NCBI RefSeq assembly: GCF_019145195.1 | Contig: NZ_JAHSTW010000006.1 | Coordinates: 310,001 to 374,000, forward strand | DNA length: 64,000 nucleotides | Direction: 5' to 3' | Origin: Pseudomonas siliginis | GTDB taxonomy: Bacteria; Pseudomonadota; Gammaproteobacteria; Pseudomonadales; Pseudomonadaceae | Shown: in pieces, positions 25,397 through 32,786 of the stretch | Layout: each line of letters opens with the position of its first letter | Numbering within the stretch: the first letter of the stretch is position 1 | Translations under genes and position numbers: made by a program | Notes under the pieces: generated by a model | What the model was told of the DNA's origin: nothing | The model's input: the letters and a program-made list of their open reading frames with translations, nothing else | The model's database searches: none

Positions 25397-26665
25397 TCAG
25401 CCCTGGTGAGCGTCGTGGCGCAGCTTGTCGCCGGCCGGGTTGACCGCTTCGCGCACAAAGCCGAACCCCGTGCGGCGGTCGAGGCGGAACAGGGTGTTGG
25501 TGACGTAGACGTCCTCGCGAATCCCGACCACTTCCACCACTTCACTGACGCAGCGCCGGCCATCGGGCATGCGTGTCAGTTGAATGATCACGTCGAGGGC
25601 GGCGCAGATCATCTGACGCAGGGTGCGTTCGGCAATCGAGCGCCCGGTCAGGCCGACCAGCGTCTCCAGACGCAGCAGCGCGTCCTGGGCATTGTTGGCG
25701 TGCACGGTGCTCATCGAACCGTCGTGGCCGGTGTTCATCGCGGTGAGCACGTCGACCACTTCGACGCCACGGATTTCGCCGAGAATGATCCGGTCGGGAC
25801 GCATGCGCAGGGCGTTGCGAATCAGGTCGCTGGCCTTGACCTCGCCATGCCCCTCAGCGTTGGGTGGACGGGTTTCCAGACGCACCACATGCGGATGGCC
25901 GAGTTGCAGTTCGGCGACGTCTTCGATGGTCACCAGCCGTTCGTGCGGGTTGATCAACTGGCTGAGGATGTTCAACAGCGTGGTCTTGCCGGTGCCGGTG
26001 CCGCCACTGATCAGGATGTTGCAGCGCCTGCCCACGGCGTTCTGCAGGAACTCGAAAATCGCCAGATCGATGGTCTGCATCGCCATCAGGTCGGTGCTCT
26101 TGAGCATGTCCTTGCGGAACTTGCGGATCGACAGGCACGGGCCGTCGAGGGCAATCGGGGGGATGATCGCGTTGACCCGGCTGCCGTCCGGCAGGCGCGC
26201 ATCGACCATCGGCGAGGACTCATCGAGGCGGCGCCCGAGCGGCGCAAGAATGCGCTGCATGACCCGCTCGACGTGATGCGCATCGATAAAACGCAGATCG
26301 CTCTGATGCAGTACGCCGTCGCGCTCGATGAACACCCGGTGCGGGCCGTTGACCAGAATCTCCGTCACCGACGGGTCGCGCAGCAGGACTTCCAGTGGGC
26401 CGAATCCGGTGAGTTCGTCGACGATTTCTTCGCCGAGGCGCTCCATCTCGTAGCGCGAGATCGCCAGGTGCAAACGCGCGATGTATTCGGCGACCTTGTC
26501 GGTGACGAACTGCGCCAGTTGCTGGCGTGAACCTTCCAGCAGGTTTTTCCCCGACTCCTCGATGGCGTCGATGATGTAGCGGTGCAGCACCAGTTTCAGG
26601 CCTTCGTGATCGCTGTTGCCGATCGCTCCGTGCGACGTTGAGCCAAAGAGTTTTTCTGCGCTCAT
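25397..26665 (-). CDS. tadA: TadA, CpaF-type pilus assembly ATPase
   Basis: The 422-aa product is a secretion ATPase of the CpaF/TadA family that drives Flp pilus assembly at the inner membrane. Walker A is SGGTGTGKTTLLN (about residue 221-233), Asp/Walker B PDRIILGEIRGVE (about 285), and the His box GHDGSMSTVHANN (about 310). The N-terminal half has the typical GPLEVLLRDPSVTEILVNGP. Its ATG overlaps the tadZ stop by 4 nt. The length is normal. Confidence 0.95.
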   Translation of the reverse strand: MSAEKLFGSTSHGAIGNSDHEGLKLVLHRYIIDAIEESGKNLLEGSRQQLAQFVTDKVAEYIARLHLAISRYEMERLGEEIVDELTGFGPLEVLLRDPSVTEILVNGPHRVFIERDGVLHQSDLRFIDAHHVERVMQRILAPLGRRLDESSPMVDARLPDGSRVNAIIPPIALDGPCLSIRKFRKDMLKSTDLMAMQTIDLAIFEFLQNAVGRRCNILISGGTGTGKTTLLNILSQLINPHERLVTIEDVAELQLGHPHVVRLETRPPNAEGHGEVKASDLIRNALRMRPDRIILGEIRGVEVVDVLTAMNTGHDGSMSTVHANNAQDALLRLETLVGLTGRSIAERTLRQMICAALDVIIQLTRMPDGRRCVSEVVEVVGIREDVYVTNTLFRLDRRTGFGFVREAVNPAGDKLRHDAHQG

Positions 26666-27852
26666 GAGTGGCCTCGCAGGCGGTCGAACCAGGTGACTTT
26701 CGGTTTGCTCAGGCCTTCGGAGCGTTTCGCCAAGCGCTCTCCGAGGGTGCGCAGGCTCTGGGTGAGTTTCTCCCGGGGCGCCAGTTCGAACAGACTCACG
26801 CCCTGGTTTTTCGCGTTCAGGCGCACGTCGGGACTGAACGCCAGCACGGCGATGACTTCCAGATTGAAGGTCTTGGCCAGGGTCTCGGCATCCGGCGCGA
26901 CGTTGCTCAGGTAGCGATCGATCAGCAAGCGCCCGTGCTCGAGTTTCATGCCTTTCTCACGCCATTGATTGAGCACGGCGAGGTTGCGTCGGCAGTTGAG
27001 GACGTTCTGGTCGGTGTACCAGAGCAGTTTGTCGCAATGGCTGACGAAGGTGCGCAACGCTTCACTGTCGGCCTGCCCGGTGAGGTTCACGACAATGTGC
27101 TGGAAGTGCTGGCGCAAGGCGCTGAGCAGCATGTACAGCTCGGCGGCGCTGGTGGTTTCCAGCGGCTCGTCAGTGTTGGCGTAGGCAAGAATGCGCAGGC
27201 CGTGGTCGGCGCTGGTGAAAGCGCTGTCGATCAGCGTCGCGTCGAGGCGGCGCAAATGACGCAGGGCATCGCCGAAGTGAAACGAACTCTCCAGCCCCAA
27301 CAACGCGAGGCTGTCGCCACGGGGCAGGCCGAGATCGAGCAGCAAGGTTTGCTGGCCGCTCTTCTGCACCACCATGGCCATGTGATTGGCGAGCAAGGCA
27401 CCGTCGGAACTGCTCTGCACGCCGTACATCACCGTAAGCCCGCCAAGCTGGGTGTTGGGCGCAACGGCCGGCAAGCGCTTACTCAGGCGCCGCACCAGCC
27501 CGGCAACTTCGCTGGAACGCGAGCCATAGGCGACAAAATCCCGCGCACCGGCGCGCATCGCATTCAGCACAAGCTGATTGTCCATGCCGTCGCCGAGAGC
27601 AACGATCGCCAGCATCGGCTTGGCTTCCAGCGCACCTTCGATCAGCGCGCTCTGCGCCACGACATGCTCGCGGTCGAGACCGACGAAGACCAGATTGGCG
27701 AACGTTACATCGACCAGCGCGAGCAGTTCGTCGAGGCTGCCGGCACCGGCGCTGATGACCTGGCCGAGTGGCGCGAGGGCGCTTTGCAGCCATTCCAGAT
27801 CGGTGCTGTTGCGGGTGATGGCGAGGAAGGTCTGACTGAGGTTCTGGTTCAT
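26662..27852 (-). CDS. tadZ: TadZ, ParA/MinD-like localisation factor
   Basis: The 396-aa product has an N-terminal receiver-like domain (residues about 1-125; no clear acidic phospho-site) and a ParA/MinD-like domain from about 140. The place of the Walker A motif reads VMYGVQSSSDGALLANHMA, lacking the usual GKS/GKT lysine pattern, while LLLDLGLPRGD and ILAYANTDEPLE keep the ParA look. TadZ proteins mark the pole and recruit the Tad machine. It overlaps both rcpA and tadA by 4 nt. Confidence 0.88.
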   Translation of the reverse strand: MNQNLSQTFLAITRNSTDLEWLQSALAPLGQVISAGAGSLDELLALVDVTFANLVFVGLDREHVVAQSALIEGALEAKPMLAIVALGDGMDNQLVLNAMRAGARDFVAYGSRSSEVAGLVRRLSKRLPAVAPNTQLGGLTVMYGVQSSSDGALLANHMAMVVQKSGQQTLLLDLGLPRGDSLALLGLESSFHFGDALRHLRRLDATLIDSAFTSADHGLRILAYANTDEPLETTSAAELYMLLSALRQHFQHIVVNLTGQADSEALRTFVSHCDKLLWYTDQNVLNCRRNLAVLNQWREKGMKLEHGRLLIDRYLSNVAPDAETLAKTFNLEVIAVLAFSPDVRLNAKNQGVSLFELAPREKLTQSLRTLGERLAKRSEGLSKPKVTWFDRLRGHS

Positions 27853-29066
27853 TGCGACAACCCGCTGCGCTTGTCGAAGTTGCCGTTTTCGAGGAAGAAC
27901 ATGCGATAGAAATTCGGGTCGTAATTGCGCAGTTTCTCTCCCGGCAACGACGGCAGTCGCGCGTCCGCCGCCAGTGGCTGGACCAGGTGCGGGGTGACGA
28001 TCATCAGCAGCTCGCGCTCTTCGCGTTTGATCTGCGAACCTTTGAAAAACGCGCCGAGGATGGGAATGTCACCCAGGCCGGGAAACTTGTTCACTTGCGA
28101 GCTGTTGGTGGTGCTGATCAAACCGCTGATGACAAAACTTTCGCCATCACCCAGCGACACGCTGGTGTCGGTCCGGCGGATGGTCAGCGCCGGAACGGTG
28201 GTGCCGGCGATGTTCACCGCGTTGGCAAAATCCAGTTCGCTGACCTCCGGGGCGACCTTCAGCGCGATGCGGTCGCGGCCGATGATGGTTGGCGTCAGGG
28301 TCAGGCGGATGCCGAATTCCTTGTACTCGATCGACACGCTGTCGCTGCCGGAACTGGGCACCGGAATCGGGATTTCCCCGCCGGCCAGGAAGCTCGCACT
28401 CTGCCCGTTCAACGCCACCAGACTCGGCCGCGCCAAGGTGTAGGCGAAGCCGCTGGTTTCCAGGGCGTTGATGATCGCCATGGTCTTGCCGCCGACCCAG
28501 GAGAAATTGAACAGCGAGTTATCCACCGGCAGGCGCGGCTGCGGCACGCCGTCGATCGGTGGCAGCGTGCCGGGCGAACCGAACAGGAAATTGCCGCGCG
28601 TGCCGATCAGCGACGCCGTGGCTTCCTTGAGTTTGGTGCGGCTGACTTCAACGAAGCGGATGTCGGTCTGCACTTGCGACGGCAGGGTCGCATCGTCGGA
28701 CGGCACGCTGCTGGTCAGCGCCGTGGTCGCCGCGCCCTGGACAAAGACCATGGCTTGCTGCGGCTGCGCCGAGCAGGCCGTCCAGACCATCAGGCTGGTT
28801 GCGCCGGGGCCGACGCCCGTGAGCAAAAAGGACGAACCGCCATTGGCATGCACGTCGGCAATTTTCGGGTCGCCCACTGCCAGCCGAGTGATTGCCACCG
28901 GTGACTGCATGTCCTGCTGGAAGCCTTCACCGATTTCGATCACCGAGGGCAGGCGCGGCAGTGCCGAGCAATTGCCCACCGCCGCGAGGGCGGTATCCAT
29001 CGTCAATCCCAACAACAGCAAGGCCCGGAGCGCCGGTTTCAATGTCGGTCTGAGTCGACTCTGCAT
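27849..29066 (-). CDS. rcpA: RcpA, outer-membrane secretin of the Flp pilus
   Basis: The product (405 aa from the ATG at 29066) has a signal peptide (LRALLLLGLTMDTALAAVGN), an N-terminal pilus/BON-like part (PVAITRLAVGDPKIADVHAN) and the secretin domain with GGEIPIPVPSSG, FGIRLTLTPTI and PGLGDIPILGAFFKG, all typical of CpaC/RcpA. AAGGA lies 9 nt before this ATG; an ATG at 29090 overlapping the rcpC stop is the alternative. It forms the outer-membrane channel. It overlaps tadZ by 4 nt. Confidence 0.92.
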   Translation of the reverse strand: MQSRLRPTLKPALRALLLLGLTMDTALAAVGNCSALPRLPSVIEIGEGFQQDMQSPVAITRLAVGDPKIADVHANGGSSFLLTGVGPGATSLMVWTACSAQPQQAMVFVQGAATTALTSSVPSDDATLPSQVQTDIRFVEVSRTKLKEATASLIGTRGNFLFGSPGTLPPIDGVPQPRLPVDNSLFNFSWVGGKTMAIINALETSGFAYTLARPSLVALNGQSASFLAGGEIPIPVPSSGSDSVSIEYKEFGIRLTLTPTIIGRDRIALKVAPEVSELDFANAVNIAGTTVPALTIRRTDTSVSLGDGESFVISGLISTTNSSQVNKFPGLGDIPILGAFFKGSQIKREERELLMIVTPHLVQPLAADARLPSLPGEKLRNYDPNFYRMFFLENGNFDKRSGLSQ

Positions 29067-29086
29067 GCACGTGAATCCTTGCGCAG

Positions 29087-30028
29087 TCATGGGGTTTGTT
29101 GGCTGATCTGGTTGCCGCGAATGATTTCCACCGCAGGCCTGGGCGCCGCGCCGGCACTGGCGGTGGCAGGTGTTTTTTGCGCGCTGCCCAGGGCGAGTTG
29201 AGTGAACTGGAAGAGCTGGCTGTTGGCGCGGTCCAGATGCGCGGGCGATTGCGCTTCGCCGGCCCAGTATTTCGCCAGCCGTTGTTCTTCGCTGCTGCGC
29301 ACCGCGAGACGCAACGTGCCGACTTGAGTGGCGAGCATCAGGCGGCTGAGCAGTTTTTCCGGCACCGCCAGCACCACGGTGCGTGCGGCGATGCGGCGCT
29401 GGTCCTGTTTGACTTTTTCTTCGGCGCTGAGGCTGGGCGTCGCCGGTTGGCCGTCGTTGGTCAGGCCGTAATGATCGCCAATTCCGAGCACGCGCAGGGC
29501 CGGAACGGCGATCTGCGCCGACTGCTGCAGATTGCTCGCGTCCTCGCGCAGATACAGCAGCACATCGACGTAATCGCCCGGCAGCAACTGCCCGGCGGCA
29601 CCGATCACTTCATCGACGGCCACGGTCAGCGCGCGCTCGTCGCGGCGAATCATCCGCGCCAACGCACCGCCAGCCTGGAAGCTTTCGTCATTGAGCCAGG
29701 TGCCGGCGCTGAGGTGGCGCCAAGGTGTGCGGCCGACTGCTTGTTCGATGCTGGTCAGGCTGCCGGCCGGCGCGCTGCGCAGTTTTTCCACGGTCACATC
29801 GGCGGCGGTCAACGGCGTGAACGGCGCTACATCGTGGAGCAGCACCACCACCGGTTGGCGGGTCTGGTCTTCGGCAATCGCGACAGTCTGTTCAATGCTG
29901 ACCGCTGGGGCGACGGGCGCCTCGGCGACCGGGGCCGGCTGACGACTGAGCACCAGCCCCCAGTAACCGACAAAAACCGCGCCGAGCAACAGTAACGCGG
30001 CAAGGCCCATGGTGACGCGACTGTTCAT
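29087..30028 (-). CDS. rcpC: RcpC (CpaB), Flp pilus assembly protein
   Basis: The 313-aa product starts MNSRVTMGLAALLLLGAVFV (membrane anchor about residues 7-27) and carries the SAF domain with VVLLHDVAPFTPLTAADVTV and the RcpC/CpaB pattern DERALTVAVDEVIGAAGQLL PGDYVDVLL (written in two parts). It is periplasmic and stabilises or modifies the secretin. GGGAGAG precedes the ATG. It is the first gene of the long minus-strand tad operon; the longer frame upstream of 30028 has no support. Confidence 0.9.
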   Translation of the reverse strand: MNSRVTMGLAALLLLGAVFVGYWGLVLSRQPAPVAEAPVAPAVSIEQTVAIAEDQTRQPVVVLLHDVAPFTPLTAADVTVEKLRSAPAGSLTSIEQAVGRTPWRHLSAGTWLNDESFQAGGALARMIRRDERALTVAVDEVIGAAGQLLPGDYVDVLLYLREDASNLQQSAQIAVPALRVLGIGDHYGLTNDGQPATPSLSAEEKVKQDQRRIAARTVVLAVPEKLLSRLMLATQVGTLRLAVRSSEEQRLAKYWAGEAQSPAHLDRANSQLFQFTQLALGSAQKTPATASAGAAPRPAVEIIRGNQISQQTP

Positions 30029-30357
30029 GACGGCTCTCCCTTTCCTGCTGCACAACCGACTGCATTTGCTTGCGAAAGGCGGACTGAATCGGCAGCTATG
30101 AACATGCAACTATTTCGCTATTTCCAAGCTAGCTGATCCAAGCAAAAGCGCCATTAGTGACAGGCGAAATAACCGTACCAAAGTATGACGTTGGCCAGTT
30201 AACAGCCGGAAACGGCGGAAAAACGATGGGATTAATGCTTTGTGATTAATGCGTTCTTACAGTTGTTGGGCGGGGGTTTGTTGACAATGCTCAGGTGGCA
30301 CGGTGGAACCTTGCCGCGGTGGTGATGTCGGCGCCAGAGGCGCGAAGGAGTGGAGCT
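30029..30357. promoter_or_regulatory. Divergent promoter region rcpC-flp with ATTAATGC direct repeats
   Basis: This 329-bp AT-richer gap must hold the promoters of the tad operon (minus) and flp (plus). ATTAATGC occurs twice in direct orientation at 30231-30238 and 30245-30252, 14 nt apart start to start, and TTGACA lies at 30281-30286 facing flp, without a good -10. The direct repeats are candidate PprB sites; this is inference. Confidence 0.45.
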
Positions 30358-30573
30358 ATGTTTCGTATGACTTTTGATTATGTGATCGCCAAGGCTCGCG
30401 CGTTTTCCCGCAGTGAAGAGGGTGCTTCGGCGATTGAGTATGCGATTGTGGTGGCGATGGTGGCGGTGGTGGTTGTGGCGTTCGTCACTCCGCTTGGAGA
30501 CAGGGTATTGGCGATCTTCAACAATATTCTGACCTCGCTCGATGGTACGGCTGTGACTCGGCCAACGCCTTGA
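30358..30573 (+). CDS. flp: Flp type IVb pilin
   Basis: The 71-aa product starts MFRMTFDYVIAKARAFSRSE. The cleavage context EEGASAIEYAIVVAMVAVVV is the Flp pilin signature (G before the mature start, Glu and Tyr following) with one hydrophobic helix. AAGGAG is 7 nt before the ATG, which decides this start over a longer frame. It is the major subunit of the Tad fibre, processed by FppA. It is divergent from rcpC. Confidence 0.94.
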   Translation: MFRMTFDYVIAKARAFSRSEEGASAIEYAIVVAMVAVVVVAFVTPLGDRVLAIFNNILTSLDGTAVTRPTP

Positions 30574-30643
30574 TCTTGTGAATACTGCACCTGGCTGATA
30601 TCGCACTACACTGGATTTACCTTTCAGTATTCAGGTATTGCCT

Positions 30644-31051
30644 ATGAACGCGTCTTCGTCGCCCCGCCAACAACTGCTTCTGGTTGATGATGAAGAAGAC
30701 GCGTTGCTGGAGTTGGCGGAGTTGCTGGAGGGGGAGGGGTTTGTCTGTCATACCGCGACGTCGGTGAAGCTCGCGCTGCATCATCTGACCCGGCATCCGG
30801 ATATTGCGTTGGTGATTACTGATCTGCGTATGCCCGAGGAGTCGGGCATGTCGTTGATCAGGCGGTTGCGTGAGCATACGTCGCGGGCGCATTTGCCGGT
30901 GATTGTGATGTCGGGGCATGCGGATATGGAGGATGTCAGCGATATGTTGCGGTTGCAGGTGCTGGATCTGTTTCGCAAGCCGATTTATCACGTGAGGTTG
31001 TTGGAGACTCTCGATAATCTTTTTCCCAAGCCTAAGGTTCAGGGTGGGTGA
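30644..31051 (+). CDS. Stand-alone receiver-domain response regulator
   Basis: The 135-aa product is a single REC domain: acidic pair in LLLVDDEEDALLELAELL, phospho-acceptor Asp in ALVITDLRMPEESG, Thr/Ser in VIVMSGHAD and Lys in LFRKPIYHVRLL. There is no output domain and no kinase gene next to it. It lies 70 bp downstream of flp on the same strand and may be co-transcribed. It could be a phosphate sink or CheY-like modulator of the Tad system, for example of PprA. Repeat copy B starts 4 nt after its stop. Confidence 0.85.
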   Translation: MNASSSPRQQLLLVDDEEDALLELAELLEGEGFVCHTATSVKLALHHLTRHPDIALVITDLRMPEESGMSLIRRLREHTSRAHLPVIVMSGHADMEDVSDMLRLQVLDLFRKPIYHVRLLETLDNLFPKPKVQGG

Positions 31052-31055
31052 ACTC

Positions 31056-31480
31056 GGCGGCCTTTGGGCCGACCGTGTTGGTGGGGTTTTGGGTGAATAT
31101 CCGTTGCTGCGGGTGTTGCGGCTGGCGGTTTCGCCCTTACGGCGACTCACTTTTTTTACAAACGCCTAAAAAAAGTAAGCAAAAAAACGCTTGCTCCTAC
31201 GTTCGGCCCTCGCAGGCTCGGGTTCCTTCGCTCCGGGACTGATCCGGGCGCAGCGGCTCCGGTTTGCTTCGCTGCACCTCCTTCCGCTGTGTCTGGCTGC
31301 GCCAGACGGTCGCTGCGCTCCCACGCCCGGATCAATCCCTCCACTCAGCCTTCCGACGTCGCCGGTGGATCAAGATCAAGAGCACTCGAGCTTGCGCTCA
31401 TTGTTGAGTGGGGCGGCTTCGCCGCGGGCAGCTTCGCTGCTTTGCTTTTGCTTTTGTGGGAGCGAGCCTGCTCGCGAAGG
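31056..31480 (+). repeat. ~400-bp interspersed repeat, copy B
   Basis: It begins GGCGGCCTTTGGGCCGACC 4 nt after the preceding stop and parallels 21328-21750 over its length, best in 31255-31355. It runs directly into the tandem REP array. Reading frames across it reflect the repeat, not a gene. Confidence 0.85.
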
Positions 31481-31840
31481 CGGCCTGACAGCCTACCTGT
31501 TTCTCACTGAACGCACCCGATCAAACTGTGGGAGCTGGCTTGCCAGCGAAGGCGGCCTGACAGCCGACCTGTTTCTCGCTGATGTACTCGATTCAAACTG
31601 TGGGAGCGAGCCTGCTCGCGAAGGCGGTCTGCCTGCCGACCTGTTTCTCGCTGATGTACTCGATTCAAACTGTGGGAGCGAGCCTGCTCGCGAAGGCGGT
31701 CTGACAGCCGACCTGTTTCTCACTGAAAACCCACGATCAAAACTGTAGGAGTGAGCCTGCTCGCGATAGCGGCCTGCCAGCCAACCCATTCCTGCCTGAT
31801 GTACATCAATCCTGTGGGAGCTGGCTTGCCAGCGAAGGCG
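31455..31840 (+). repeat. Tandem array of six REP units, ~72-bp period
   Basis: REP starts lie at 31455, 31527, 31599, 31671, 31744 and 31813, giving periods of 72, 72, 72, 73 and 69 bp, all in the same orientation. Units 2 and 6 carry the variant core GAGCTGGCTTGCCAGC instead of GAGCGAGCCTGCTCGC. The spacers are also similar (GACCTGTTTCTCGCTGATG in several). The rest of the gap to 31901 shows nothing else. Confidence 0.92.
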
Positions 31841-31901
31841 GCCAGTCAGCCAACAACACTCTGCCTGTCTCACCACCTGCGCAACCAGCCTCTAGCTCTT
31901 G

Positions 31902-32264
31902 TCACTCCGGCACAAGCCTGTCCAGTACGCGGTTGACCGCCAGTTCGCCCAGCATGATCACCTGTTGTATCCCCAACAGGGAGCTGCGCTGCGGTCCATC
32001 GATAAATCCGGCGAGGTCGCTGGCCATGATGCTCGCCGAGGCCAGTGATTCGCAGGCATGGACCAACAGGGTTTCGTTGTCCGCAGCCGGGTCGACGATG
32101 AATAGGGTGCTGGGTTTTCGCGGTGCGGCGGGGTCTTTGATGAGGCGGGGGTTGAGGTAGTAATCGATGGCGCGGTCGGCGGCTTCCTTGAGTTTTTGCG
32201 CTTCGACGAGCGGGTCGGCGAAAGTCGGATCGGCAAGGGGTGGATCGGGCGTTATCTTTTTCAC
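31902..32264 (-). CDS. DUF6124 family protein, copy B (120 aa)
   Basis: The start is a GTG at 32264 with CAGGAG 9 nt before it; the open frame upstream belongs to the structured leader. The product (VKKITPDPPLADPTF, then DRAIDYYLNPRLIKDP, STLFIVDPAADNETLLVHAC, ESLASASIMASDLAGFI, IQQVIMLGELAVNRVLDRL) aligns over its full 120 residues with the protein at 22106-22468. It is soluble, of unknown function. The orientation is opposite to that of copy A relative to the interspersed repeat. Confidence 0.85.
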   Translation of the reverse strand: MKKITPDPPLADPTFADPLVEAQKLKEAADRAIDYYLNPRLIKDPAAPRKPSTLFIVDPAADNETLLVHACESLASASIMASDLAGFIDGPQRSSLLGIQQVIMLGELAVNRVLDRLVPE

Positions 32265-32480
32265 GGGCTCAGTCTCCTGATGGAGTAGGGCCGCAACCCG
32301 TTCGCGACTAAACGAAAGGGAGGCAGCTGCACGCAGGTTAGTCGACCGATGAGCCACGAAATCGGCGCGCCCGTAGGCGCCCTGCGCACAGCCACCATCA
32401 AGTGCAGGTATGCAATACCTGGCTGACAGGAACCTGTGCGTCGTGGACAAGCGGGCGACTAAACCCGACCACTGATGAGC
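32265..32480 (-). ncRNA. Candidate structured leader of DUF6124 gene B (three complementary loops)
   Basis: Reading the minus strand, TTTAGTCG occurs at 32463-32456 and at 32312-32305, and its complement CGACTAA at 32344-32338. Local arms put them in loops: GGG...CCC, GGT...ACC and CGTT...AACG. Two further hairpins lie between: CAGGTAT...ATACCTG (32421-32405) and GGCGCC-tacg-GGCGC (around 32381-32364). The order, spacing and several flanks, such as the GCAGCTGCC segment, match the leader at 21841-22105, but the looped word differs. Confidence 0.45.
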
Positions 32481-32786
32481 AGTGGCAGGCAAACGATAGA
32501 ACCCGCGCCCCAGGCGCACAAGCCGGCGGATTCTGGCGTAGCCGTAGGCAACGGCGCAAGGATTTGTGGGCTGTTGCGAGGTAACGGGGCGTGTGTTTAA
32601 ACGGCTGGTTTAAAGCGCTGCGATAAATCGGTTGAATAGCCGAACCCTTTCGCGAGCAGGCTCGCTCACACAGGGACGGCGGTTGTACTCAGCAACCATG
32701 AACACCGCCGAATCTGTGGGAGCGAGCCTGCTCGCGAAGGCGGTGCGTCAGTCAAAAAAAATCCTGACTGACACACCGCTCGGCCC
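32481..32786. other. Gap between DUF6124 leader B and the tpsB-like gene
   Basis: This stretch has the upstream part of the leader, a tail-out REP pair (32649-32673 inverted; 32715-32740 forward) and no recognisable gene. Confidence 0.6.
32649..32740. repeat. REP pair, tail-out orientation
   Basis: Inverted REP (32649-32673, with one change, GCTCACACAG) and forward REP (32715-32740), about 42 nt apart. Confidence 0.85.

Noticed and set aside
31191..31748. A 185-codon frame with a repeated 24-residue unit
   Set aside because: The repeat is only the 72-bp REP period read in one frame; the first part is the interspersed repeat also found at 21328-21750.
31455..31840. Tandem repeats as a possible CRISPR array
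   Set aside because: The repeated unit is a REP palindrome with similar, not unique, spacers, and no cas genes are near.
31902..32519. Long version (205 aa) of DUF6124 protein B starting at 32519
   Set aside because: The extra 85 residues correspond to the structured leader; the GTG at 32264 has a good ribosome site and gives the same 120-aa length as the paralogue.
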